This document shows positions 44,513 through 55,367 of a stretch of DNA of 64,000 nucleotides, in pieces. This DNA is from Ambrosia x helenae (taxonomy: Eukaryota; Streptophyta; Magnoliopsida; Asterales; Asteraceae). The stretch covers positions 58,925,468-58,989,467 of the forward strand of contig CM061233.1 in NCBI GenBank assembly GCA_030844895.1. Direction: 5' to 3'. Each line of letters begins with the position of its first letter. Position 1 is the first letter of the stretch. A program made the position numbers and the translations under genes. The notes under the pieces were generated by a model. It saw only the letters and a list, made by a program, of their open reading frames with translations, did no database searches and had not been told where the DNA came from.

Positions 44513-47091
44513 TGTCACACCCTCAAATTACCACTTGCGGGGTTTTACCGCGAGGCGCATGAAAAACCAGGATCCAAGTCAACGATCACAATAAACAACT
44601 CTATATGAAAAACGTAAACAGACATAACCATTAATTTAATAAGCGGAAGCGTTTCAGTAGCATTTAAACAACTATGCTATCATCTCAAAAGCTGTTCAAA
44701 ATACTTTTATTACAAAACGTGCACTAAATCTAGACGCCAATGCAGACCCGTGCGCCTAGTTCCGTTCATTGCTACCTTAGCGACCTGAGAAAAACATGCC
44801 AAAAAGACGTCAACATATAATGCTGGTGAGTTCACAGGTTTGTTCAAAATGTTACTAAAGCGTTACCATGTCCATACTATATCAATGTTACCAAGTACGC
44901 TAGCTAGGCGTATGTTTCATTACTACTACGATTGGAAACCATTACTAGACACGTTTAGCAATGTTCAGCATGTTTAAGCAGCCCGTATGTTCAGCATGAT
45001 ACCAATGTACCTGTTCGAGACAATATGCACCCGCCCGGCCCTCCAAGCCGACGAGTGGGGCAGGTCACGCCCAATAGATCTATCCACATTTCCCCCGTTG
45101 TGCAACCCCGCACATTCATGGTTTCCCCCGGGATTTTCCAAAAGATCGTATAGCAATATAAAGTTAAAACCATAGTATGACATATGTTACCAAAAACGTT
45201 TAGCGCATGTTTTCTCCCCAAAAGTTAAAGCAGTAAAAGTGAGGCCGTGAACTCACCTTAGGTAGTGTTCTTCAAATACAAGTGAAGATGTTTAGCCCTT
45301 GATAATCCCTCTACCGGAGATCTATTAAAATGTTCACATAAGTGTTCTGACTAATAACCATAAGGTTATCTAGTCCCCGATTGTCCAGATCGTAACCAAG
45401 TATGTTTTAAAATGTGTTTAAATGTTTAACCGACACACTAGACCGACCCGACATCCCGTTGGTGACCCATTACTCTAACTAATCAAGTACACATAGATTA
45501 CACACAAGGTTCAAGCATAAAACACTTAGTTTGTGTCATAAATCTCATTTCTGCATCAGAACGGTCGAACCAGTCAGTTTTAAGTCTCCTTCGCACCTTT
45601 TTGTCTCCTTCGCACCCTTTTACGTCTCGTTCGACCGTTTGATGCTTCCTTCGCCCGTTTTATCACATTCGTCCAATAAAAACCCAGGTTCGACCCTGGA
45701 TCCCTCCTTCGCACCATCGACTGGTCGAAGGAGGCCAGGTTCGCCCCTGTTGTATAATTTTTCCTAAAAACGCTTCAAACACATTCAAAACGACTCGAAA
45801 CATCATCAAACACATCAGTCAAGCATGGATAACTTATCCCTACAAAACCCCACCGATTTCCCCCGATAATACGTCCGTTTCAGCCCTTTCCCAAAATGGT
45901 AAATATTATGGAAACATCACTTTCATGCATGAATTATTTACCCAATTTGGAAACTTTTGAAATCGATTCATGTTTAGCTTAAAACACTCAGTTTGTCGAT
46001 CATCCGATCTTTCTTATTCATTCTATTAATCATAAATATTCATACATCAAGTATTAATCAATAAAACCCCCCAATTATCAATACATTCAACCCTAACCCT
46101 AATCAACAATATATCATCATTAATAACGATCCTACCTCATGTTTCTATCATAGATATAGCAGCAAATCATTGAACAACACATAACACCACATAACACACA
46201 ATTTACATATGTTATTCATCATGAAACCTATGTTAAATGATCATGTTTGGATTTAGAAAGATGTTTAAAAGGTTTTCAATCATAAAAACACCCTTAGAAC
46301 ATATCCGGACCATTAGGGTTAGATGAAAACGAATTAAAATGCTTTTAAAAGATTTAGGATTATGAACACACCTTGGATTCTTGTTTAGATGTTGTAGATG
46401 GGTTAGATTATGAAAAAGAAGAGCAAAAACTCCTCCCTTAGTGTTTGAGATCGTTTGAGAGCGTTTTGGGACGGTTAGGGTTTGTGAAATGATGAAAATT
46501 GACAAAGGTTGGTATTTATACTAATCCTCCTTCGCCCCAATTCATTGGTCGAAGGTGGTCTCCTTCGCCCCTTCCAAAGGGTCGAATGAGCCCTGTTTGG
46601 TCGAAGGGAATTCCTCAAATTCCACTTCCCTGGTTCGCCCACTTGCATGGGTCGAACCAGACACTTTTCTTCTCCTTCGACCACTCGAAGTGGTCGAACC
46701 AGAACCCATTTTTAACTAGTTTTCCAGTTTGTCGTGTTTAACGCATTCTAACACATCTTAACACATAAGCATGCATCCTTAGTCTATATTTAACATATTT
46801 AAGCACAAATAATCATTTACACATCATTTAAACACATCTATGTATATAATCCACCACACGACCCATAATCTACACATATACTTAATTAGTTCATGTACTG
46901 TCACCAACAACGGAACCCGGTACTAGTGTATTACCAAAACGACTCCCAATGATCCTCCAGATCATTGTACCCTGGACAATCCTAAGTTGACTCGACTCAA
47001 CTAACTCAGTTAAGTTTGTTTATAAACGTTTCTCGCTAAGGTAGACTTAGATGTTATTAATATGTTTAAGCCGAACATGCCGGGTGTCACA
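44513..47091 (-). repeat. Right (5') LTR of element 2
   Basis: Ends TGTCACACCC/GGGTGTCACA. TATAAATA at 46513-46520. Splice-like borders at 45256 (donor) and 44786 (acceptor), 471 nt apart. Unlike elements 1 and 3, its motif clusters (45580-45745 and 46525-46700) use TTCGACC/GGTCGAA and CTCCTTCG/CGAAGGAG words. Confidence 0.95.
46525..46700. promoter_or_regulatory. GGTCGAA / CCTTCGCC motif cluster upstream of the TATA box
   Basis: About eight copies of GGTCGAA(G/C) or TTCGACC/TTCGCCC in both orientations, directly upstream of the TATA box in transcription sense. The same words form a second cluster at 45580-45745 in the transcribed part. Confidence 0.6.
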
Positions 47092-47163
47092 CGAATGGAG
47101 TACGTCGGCTTCCGATTGCCCGCCACAGTGTTGTGTCAATTTGTCTTTGTATATATCGTAAAA
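47092..47163 (-). pseudogene. Myb/SANT-like (NAM-associated) gene remnant, downstream piece
   Basis: Minus-strand reading DIYKDKLTQHCGGQSEADVL continues the frame of 50577-50716 after removal of the solo LTR and one TSD copy. The ...SEADV... motif is common in plant proteins with a Myb/SANT-like plus NAM-associated C-terminal region (often mislabelled glutathione S-transferase T3-like), related to PIF/Harbinger ORF1 proteins. It is cut on the downstream side by Gypsy element 2. Confidence 0.5.
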
Positions 47164-50100
47164 TGTCACACCACGCCAATGGCGGAAACACGTGGCGCGA
47201 CGTTCGAAGAGTATAAAACCAATATTAACACGAGCTATAAGTAATTAAGAAAATGATCATTTATTTAAACGTCGAAAGTAGTTTCATGTTCATACATTCT
47301 TAAAACAACATAGTTTAAAAACCCAAAAGTAGAGGTTTCACTATTATATTCCAACCCATGGAAAATAAAGGTAAAACCCCATCAAAATATCCGATGTCTT
47401 ATGAGATCCCGCCCGCTCCTAGCCATGTAGACTTCCAGCAAATTAGTTACTTGAAAGATATGTTAAAAATCGTCAATATATAAATATTGGTGAGTTCACA
47501 GGTTTTAATTTACAAACATTTTAACAACAACATTTTGGGAAATAAACACAAGTAGTGACTATTATAGGAGTTGCAAGTTCCTACAATCTATTTGAGCCCA
47601 TAACCAAACCAAGACTAATAATGCCTCGCTCGTAGTTGTTTCTCGGAAAATAACAACTTAGTTCAGAATACGTGCACCCCTGCATACAGAGTTGCATAAA
47701 TTGACGCTATCGATTAGGGATGGGCCTTGTCAGACACCAATAGTACTATCCAAATATTCCTTCGGTTTTTGATTTCATACATACACACGAATAAATGGTT
47801 AAAGTAGCGAGGACTCACCCCGAGTGGCGAACAACAAACTCAAGTATTCAACATATCACATATTTCCCTAACATATCTTTCCCCGAAAAGTAGAAATAGT
47901 AAAATGAGGTCGTGAAACTCACCTCAAGCAAAGTAAGCAAATCCAATAAAGAGAATAGCCCGTCCGGGTTCAAACACCCACAATGTCCTAGACGTATAAA
48001 TCACTAAGTCTATAGAGCGTGTGTTTCGGCAAGTTGTACGCCCAACTCCCAACACCACTATTTAGTTCAATTCCTCGTTTAATTAAACGTGTATCCTAGG
48101 TTCGTTGGTGATGGATTACCCTTGATATAAGTTACACTTATACTCTTGTATTAATTAACTTGTTTTACTTCATTATCAACTCGACTCACCTTACCATATA
48201 ATTATTTTCCCATTAAATAGTTATACTAGGGTCTTGTCGATCAATGTTACATTTTCAACACTCGACTTGACTCACTTTACCGTATATTTACTTTCCCATT
48301 AAATAAATATACTAGGATCTTGTCGAATCGATAACATATTTTATATTGTCAAGTTCGTAGACTTGTTTTAAACGTGAAATCTTTGTAGATCTTTTACGTT
48401 AATTCTCCCATGAGTATATTTTCAACACTTAGGAAAGTATTAAGTATTTTCACCCATATTTTAGTTCATAAAATATATGTTTTCATTTCCACATTTAGAC
48501 GCAATAACATATATACGTATCTTGTACGTTAGTTATACAAAATACTCCAACACTTTTGTATTCCCATATATACAAAAGTGTTCATTTTTACACAAAACTT
48601 TAACAAGTCTTTAAGTTACTAAATTTTTATAAAAACCTTTGTTTTTATATTTTTATAACATGTTTGGTAATCTATATTTTTATAAAACCTCATTTTATAA
48701 AAATACATTTTTATACAAAACTACATTTTTGTAAGTTTACTAACTTTTTTACAAAACAACCTTGGAAAGTTAACATCTGCCATTTTTAACACCTAACTTT
48801 CCAAAGTCACATTTTTAGATCTAAGTTTCTAAAATGTCATTTTATACCCCTTAACTTTTAAAGTTACAAAATAATACCTTTAACTTTCAAAAAATTACTT
48901 TTTCTACCTAGATCTTTCAAAAGTGACAATTTTACACTAAACTAGTAAACTTGTTTTTATCAACTTTGTTAATATGAATTATTATTATGTTCCAACACTA
49001 GTAATACTACAATATAGTCTTATTAAGGTATAATATGAGGATTTGGTGTGTTAAGTTCATAATGTCCAATATGTCCATTTTTGGAGTTTCAAAGTTAGTG
49101 TCTTTAAAGATGTAGTTTTTAGATCTTGTAATATTTTTAAGTTCCTTCATGTTATTATGTTTTAGATGGCTATATTATGATGAATAGAACCACTTTTAAG
49201 CATGTTCAAGTTATTTTTATAAAAACTACACAAAACATCTTATAACACATGTGTATGTGATCTTGGAAGAACTATAAAAACACTAACATTTTCTTGAAAA
49301 TCTTTCGGCCATGATGTTGTTTTTATAAACATTTGTTAAACTTGTAAAAACATGTATTATCTCATGATCAAAAGCTTAGTTAAACATTATGCTAAAACTT
49401 TTAACACGTGTAAGATTATGTTAACCTTTTAAACTAATAAAAACATTAATAATATTGTCATGAACTCACGACCCATACCTATGTTTTAACATTCCCATTT
49501 TAGTCTTGTAAAGCATATGTTTTATCATGTGAAAGTTTATTATCCTAACCCATGTACAACTTGCTTCTAACACATGTTAACTAAAAACAAGCATAAATAA
49601 GAAGCAAGATTAAGAAACTTACAACTAGCACAAGGCTAAGGAAGACTCAAAATCAAGTGGAAATGGGGCTTAAGTGTGTCTTCCTATGGTTAAGCTCCAA
49701 GCTCCTTGTACACACTTGATTAGGGTATGGAAATGGAGTGATTTTATGAGTGTTTACTTGAAAAACAAAAGAGGTTATGGTGTTGGTGAAGTTGGCCGTG
49801 AGTTTTTGAAAGGAAATGGAGGGTTTATGTGTTGTTTTGATAATAATCTCATGCATAGATCTTTAACTTATAAAAGCTTGATTGCACTTGGTTTAGACAA
49901 AAGCATAAAGCATACTTGGAAACCAAATCATTTTGTAAAGTTGAGGAAGTAATCTTAGGGTGGCTTGGCCACCTTCTTTAGGCCAGCCAAAGCATGCCCT
50001 TGTGGGCCCCACTTCTTTGCAAAATATCTATTAATTATGTAGTTACATCTTAACTAGTTCGGTTAGGGTTTTTAAGGTTTTATCGCGTTTTTATTACGAG

Positions 50101-50576
50101 CTATTCCAGACATGTAATTGACTGCCAATTACCCTTAAACATAAGTTATTTTAGGCATTGGTAAGTTATTTAGGCTTTAATTGGGTGAATTTATAAGTTT
50201 CCCGCGTATCTGGTGCGATACGCAAACTTTATTCATTACCAGGAGATTTGTGTTTGGAGTTTCCACATATGGTTTTAGAGTTCCAAAACACATAATATAT
50301 CATGGAAATTCCCTTTATTTCATAACCCTGTTGTTCGGGATTGTTTTCGGTTAATTAATAGTTATCGGGTAATCACCAACGTCCATTCCGGACAAGTTTA
50401 CTTGCATGCTATTTCATCGTGCTTCAACATTAATCATGTGCATCCTTATGCATCTTATGGGGAATTTGCTATTCTCTAAGGCTTAGTTAAAACAATTAGC
50501 ACGAAATTGCACTTAATTACATTAATTACGAATAATTAATTAGTACGGAATTACCTTAATTTTGCCGGTAGTCACA
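47164..50576 (-). mobile_element. Solo LTR, 3.4 kb, Gypsy-type
   Basis: Left end TGTCACACCACGCC, right end GCCGGTAGTCACA (TG...CA). Flanks TAAAA (47159-47163) and TAGAA (50577-50581) differ at one base, consistent with a TSD plus one mutation, or with the frame evidence that the target was TAGAA. It has the TGGTGAGTTCACAGGTTTT block (~47489) and a GAAACTCACCTCAAGC block (~47915) of this LTR superfamily, indicating minus-strand sense. The interior is AT-rich; ORFs such as 49674-49952 are not supported. Confidence 0.75.
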
Positions 50577-50716
50577 TAGAACTTGGTGATCTTTACTTCC
50601 ATCTCCTTCCACTTTGAGTTCACTTGATGGACTGTATGATCAGTACCTCCCATTTGTTTGTTAAAGTATTCAAGAACCTACTTCCAAAGAGATTTCGATT
50701 GCCTAAAATCGGTAAC
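50577..50716 (-). pseudogene. Myb/SANT-like (NAM-associated) gene remnant, upstream piece
   Basis: Minus-strand reading shows RQSKSLWK, a TAG, then VLEYFNKQMGGTDHTVHQ and VNSKWKEMEVKITKFY. The spacing of W residues and the Q-x-N-x-KW-x(7)-K-F pattern matches the Myb/SANT-like domain described for the downstream piece. The in-frame TAG and the LTR insertions make it a pseudogene. Upstream of ~50716 no further exon is recognised. Confidence 0.5.
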
Positions 50717-51538
50717 GACTGAAGCGTTCCAGAGTGTCACGGATGAAGCGTTTGAGGGTCAACCAGCGACGACAGACGAGGGAGCAGGTGTCTCTTCTAG
50801 ATTGGAGTCGAGGTTACGGAAGATTTCGATGATGAGCTTCGTCTGGTAAGGTGGAGTTGATGAGATCTTGGCATTTCATTATAGAGAAGGAGAGAGGATG
50901 AAAATGCAAAGCTTATTCTGTGTATATTTGATCCTAACCCTGTTTATACATTGCTTTTGCAATATTTGATTGAGTGTGTTTTTTTAAACGCACATATTTT
51001 GTTACTTCCTTTTATAATTTTTTTTAAACGCACGTTTTGTTTAAAATAATATTAAATTTCATATTTTTTACACATGCGTTTTAATAAGTTTACATGTGCG
51101 CTTTTATTAAACATTTACATTTGGGTTTGTAAAATATAGGGGCGTTTAAAGTGTTTGTACGGGCGTTTAAACCAAATAATGCAATATGCGTTTTTTGTTT
51201 TGTTTTTATTGCATGGTGCGTTTAAACTAAAAACGCGTGTGCGTTTAAATCAATCCCTACCAAATTAATAGAAAATGGATTTGAGACCTTGGAATAAGTA
51301 CTTGGAAATGGCCTTGCGATTCTTGTCAGGGATAATATGGAAAATAGAGACAAATCAGAATGTAAAATTAGTAACACTGGATTTGAATGAAGTTTGTAAA
51401 AAATGAATGGCCCATGCTCTGTTTGTGTTTTGATTTTTAAACAATTAATACTTAGTCAATTAATGCGTTTAAATCAATCCTACCAAGTGCGTTTGTTTGT
51501 TTTGTTTTGGAGTTTTTTTAGTATCAGTATCATGCTCT

Positions 51539-51580
<42 letters not shown>

Positions 51581-52330
51581 AAAGCATGTTTCAAGTGGTA
51601 CATTTTCAAAATCAGAGCATTCAGTTACGTGTTTTTTAGTTTAAAATACTTCAGACGCATATTATATAGAGAGCGAAAATGAAAGTGCGTTTTTTTTTAA
51701 ACCTCTGTTATAATCATCTTCTTTCTTTTCTTCTGCAACATATGTTAAACTAGTTGTTTTATGTTTAAACGCCCTTCATCATATAAAATCGAAAGTATTT
51801 CACAGAACGTCTATACATTTCTTCTTCTTTTATGTTCAATCTACATGCTCTGTTTTTTTAATTTTTTGAATGTTTCTCTGAAATCGGTTTTTATTTGTGT
51901 ATTTATTTGTCTGTTCTTCGGAAATGTTTAATCGTTCAGTAATCGTTTGAAAGGAAGATTCGATTTAGGCTCTGTTTAACAAGAAAAAGTTTCGATCGTT
52001 TTATTCCTAATATACCCCTGGTTTGTTTAAGCCGACAATAATTAAGTTTGTTAATTACGATCTTGCCACCACCTACATCGAATGGTTGAGGATCCTTCCT
52101 ACACGTTATACGTTAATGACGCTTTGTACATTATCTCTTCCCTTAAAGCTAAGACAAAAGTGAAAATGGACGATATTTTCTCGACTTGTTTAAATTTTTC
52201 TTTAATTGGTTCTATCATTTGTATAAACAAATCACTTTTAAACTCAAAATTACTTATTTTGTTAACTTTATATAACTCAAGAAGTGTCTTCGTACTAGTC
52301 GGATGATATATTCTTGACAATCATGTAGTA
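50717..52330. other. AT-rich DNA with GCGTTTAAA motif cluster and a poly-T tract
   Basis: Between 50980 and 51250 the words GCGTTTAAA / TTTAAACGC / ATGCGTTTT occur about ten times. A 37-base T run lies at 51540-51576, with more TTTAAACGC copies to 51770. A weak coding-like stretch (52080-52320, either strand) adjoins the hAT element and may belong to the sequence it interrupted. No gene can be defended. Confidence 0.5.
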
Positions 52331-53771
52331 CAGGGGCGGAGATACAAACTTAGAACGGTGGGCCTGTGCCCACCCTAGGTCCAGCCCACATATATATTAG
52401 TATGATTAGGATTAGGCCCATTTAGTTATACAAAGTCCAGTGCCTAGCGTAGGGTTTTTCTTTTGGTGTCATTTCTTATTCTCCATCTCAAACAGAGAAA
52501 TCTCATGCTCCAACAGAGCCGCAGAGATGTCCTGTCACACCCTCAAAATCCACTTGCAGAGTTTTACCGCGAGGCGCATGACAAACCAGGATCCAAACCA
52601 ACGATCACAATAAACAAGTCTAAATGAATATAAATGCAATTTCAAAACATAGTTTAAAAATCCCGTTTACAGCGGAAGCTTATTCAAAAACAGTATCTCA
52701 ACAATGAAACAATAGTTCAACGTTCAAAAGACCATGCAACCCTAGTTAGACGCCGTGCAGACGCGTGCGCCCTAGTCCAGTCGTGCTACCTTAGCGACCT
52801 GAGAAAACATGTAAAAGTTTACGTCAGCACAAAAATGCTGGTGAGTTTACAGGTTTTGTATCCAAGTACCAAGTCCACCTGTCCATACTATAATAAATCG
52901 AAAACCAGTATACGCTAGCTAGGGGTACGTTTTGTTACTACCACGATTGGAAAACCATTACTAACTCGAATACCAGATGTTGTGCCTGAAAAGTACCAAA
53001 TGTTCCTGTTGTTCCTGTTTGAGACAATATGCACTCGCCCGGCCCTCCAAGCCGACGAGTGGGGTTGGTCACTCCCAATAGCGCTATTCACATTTCCCCG
53101 TTGTGCAAACCCGCACATTCATGGTTCCCCCCGGGACTTCCAAAGATCGTGTAGTACACAATAGAAACCCATAGTATGACAGTAGTTACCAAATAATCGT
53201 TTTAACACATGTTTTCTCCCCCGAAAGTATAAAACCAGTTTAAAAGAGGGGCCGTAAACTCACCTTAAGTTGCGTTACTCCTTAACCCGAGTAAACTCAG
53301 CTGCTATGCTAGTCCCGTAAAGCGGCGACCTAACATACGACAGTTACAAGTACTTAGACTAATAACCCGCAGGTTAATTAGTCCCTAGATGTCCAGACCA
53401 TAACCAAGTTCGTTTGAAAACACCGTGACTGTTTAACTGACCCAAAGTACAAGACTCGACATCCCATTGGTGACCCGAGACTCCCCGTGTTATGTTTACG
53501 CTCCACAACATACAATAACGCATTCACACTTAACATACGTTAACGCACAACAAGTTATAGCACATAGTTCACGTATCACCGAATTACATCCAAATATATG
53601 TTACCAAGTTATTAGACATGTTACGGGGTTCCTAGCATGTTACTACATGTTAAATCGGGTCTCGGAATGCTAATTTACACTTACAGCAGCAGTACACGCG
53701 ATTAGGAAAAGTTAACTAGCATTTAGGTTGGTCAACTAGCAATTAGAAACCCTACTCGCCTATATTATAGG

Positions 53772-53910
53772 CAATTAGGAGCTAATCACATGAACTTACT
53801 AGCAATTAGGGCTAATCACATGAACTTACTAGCAATTAGGGCTAATCACATGAACTTACTAGCAATTAGGGCTAATCACATGAACTTACTAGAAATTAGG
53901 GCTAATCACC
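53772..53910. repeat. 30-bp tandem repeat in the LTR of element 3
   Basis: Four and a half copies of a unit containing CAATTAGGGCTAATCACATG followed by AACTTACTAG; the same array is in the right LTR at 61804-61942. The unit contains the GCGATTAG-like half-site with GC changed to CA. Confidence 0.9.
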
Positions 53911-54623
53911 CCTACTGTCACACGAGTAGGCCTCTACTCGCCTGAGTTATAGGCGATTAGCACCCTACTCGCCTATAACATAGGCGATTAGGAATGCTAC
54001 TCGCCTGTAACCTTGCTGTTCCGGTTTTTCGCGCGTTTAACGCTCCAAATCAGATCCAGAACGTGTGTAACCACCCAATATCATCCCAAACACTATCCTA
54101 AACATGTTTAACCCAAAATCCTTCGTTTAACTTCGTATAATCAGTCCTGCATGCAACCAAGTAATCCAAACACCATTCACATAGCATGCAACATCATACT
54201 AACACGCGTAATCATAACCCTAATATCCAATTACTGAGATTTCTATCATCATACTATCAATATCAATACTGATCTAACATAATAACATATCAAATCATCA
54301 TCATGAATCATAAAAATCCTAGCTTTCTAATCATACACACCCATAATGCATGCATATTAGTTATAATCCGATTAACAACCCTTATTGACGATTTTCAGAA
54401 AGCTTTTTCGTTTAACAACAGGTCTGGACCATTAGGGATTGATTAAAAACGTTTATAAAGAGTTATGGATGAAAATCAAACCTTAGGATTATGAAAGTAT
54501 GATGATTCAAGCTTGAAACCTTGTGTTTTGATCAAAAATCGCCTTCCAGAGGTTGTTTATGTGTTAGGGCGGGTTATGGGACGACTAGGGTTTGTATAAT
54601 GAAGTTTAGGAGGTTAAGTATGG

Positions 54624-54631
54624 TATTTATA
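54624..54631 (-). promoter_or_regulatory. TATA box, left LTR of element 3
   Basis: TATAAATA on the minus strand, followed upstream by AAAACGAC. In the right LTR the corresponding site (62655-62663) reads TAAAAATA after a 10-bp deletion between AGTCG repeats. Confidence 0.7.
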
Positions 54632-55207
54632 GTCGTTTTTAGTCGTCCAGCCCGTTACTAGCGATTATGCAGCCCTTATACGCGATTAGGGCTGCTACTC
54701 GCATGAAGGTTCACACAATTAGGCCTAATCGCCTATACCTTCACACGAGTAGGCCCCTAATCGCCCTTAGGGTCTCCTACTCGCCTCCCCTATATGTGAT
54801 TAGGCTTCCTAATCGCCTATAGGGGTTGGTTTTGTGCGTTTTGCGCGTTAAACCCCGTTTTAACATATGTTAACACATATTCACGTACCGACAAGTCACA
54901 TAATGATTGTAAACACATAATACAAGTAAATACACATTTTCACACTCGTTCACCAATTCCCGGGACTCGAGACTCGTACGTTCCGTATGCCCTGACGATC
55001 CTACAAATCGTCACCGTTTGTACACTTGGTTAAGGACTGACATCTAACGAACCTCTAGACCAACATCCAATGATCTTCTAGACTAACCAATAGTTCCCGA
55101 ACCATAACCCGACTTAACTAACCCAGTTAAGTACAACATACGCGTGACTCGCTAAGGTAGACTTTCATCTAGACAACGTTGTTAACCAGAATTTGCCGGG
55201 TGTCACA

Positions 55208-55367
55208 TCATCCCCACGTTAGAAGAATTTTCGTCCCGAAAATTGCACAAGTACCAAAAGAACAAAAGAAATAACGAAGGAAACAAGCAAAAGATAGAAA
55301 CCAAAAGAGAGATTTACCCGAGTTGTCACATCATCCCCACGTTAAAAGGAATCTCGCCCCGAGATTC
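55208..55367 (-). other. PPT, duplicated LTR-end motif and two hairpins of element 3
   Basis: PPT 55208-55221; hairpin 1 at 55226-55244 (AATTTTCG/CGAAAATT, loop TCC). A second TGTCACATCATCCCC begins at 55325; hairpin 2 is at 55349-55367 (GAATCTCG/CGAGATTC, loop CCC) at the pol stop. Spacing between copies is larger than in elements 1 and 2 (about 124 vs 93-101 bp). Confidence 0.75.

Larger units (their letters stand above)
38921..47091 (-). mobile_element. Gypsy LTR retrotransposon, Tekay-type, element 2 (left LTR truncated)
   Basis: Same gene order, PBS and LTR architecture as elements 1 and 3. The right LTR is complete (44513-47091, 2579 bp); the left LTR keeps only the 266 bp next to the PPT (38921-39186). 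Those 266 bp differ from the right LTR at a single visible position (39072 region), so the element is young and the truncation later still. The right flank begins CGAAT; the matching TSD was lost with the left LTR. It lies within the Myb/SANT-like gene remnant, whose reading frame runs up to 47092. Confidence 0.93.
52533..55207 (-). repeat. Left (3') LTR of element 3
   Basis: TGTCACACCC...GGGTGTCACA. Splice-like borders at 53263 (donor) and 52799 (acceptor). Transcribed motif cluster 53695-54012 and upstream cluster 54655-54830, with GCGATTAG/CTACTCGCC words. TATA box intact at 54624-54631. Confidence 0.95.

Noticed and set aside
52099..52320. 73-codon minus ORF next to the hAT element
   Set aside because: Overlaps an equally long plus ORF, no recognisable motif; mentioned only as possible flank coding sequence.
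53772..53910. CRISPR-like array of 30-bp repeats
   Set aside because: Units are directly adjacent with no spacers and lie in a retrotransposon LTR, duplicated in the other LTR; it is an ordinary tandem repeat.
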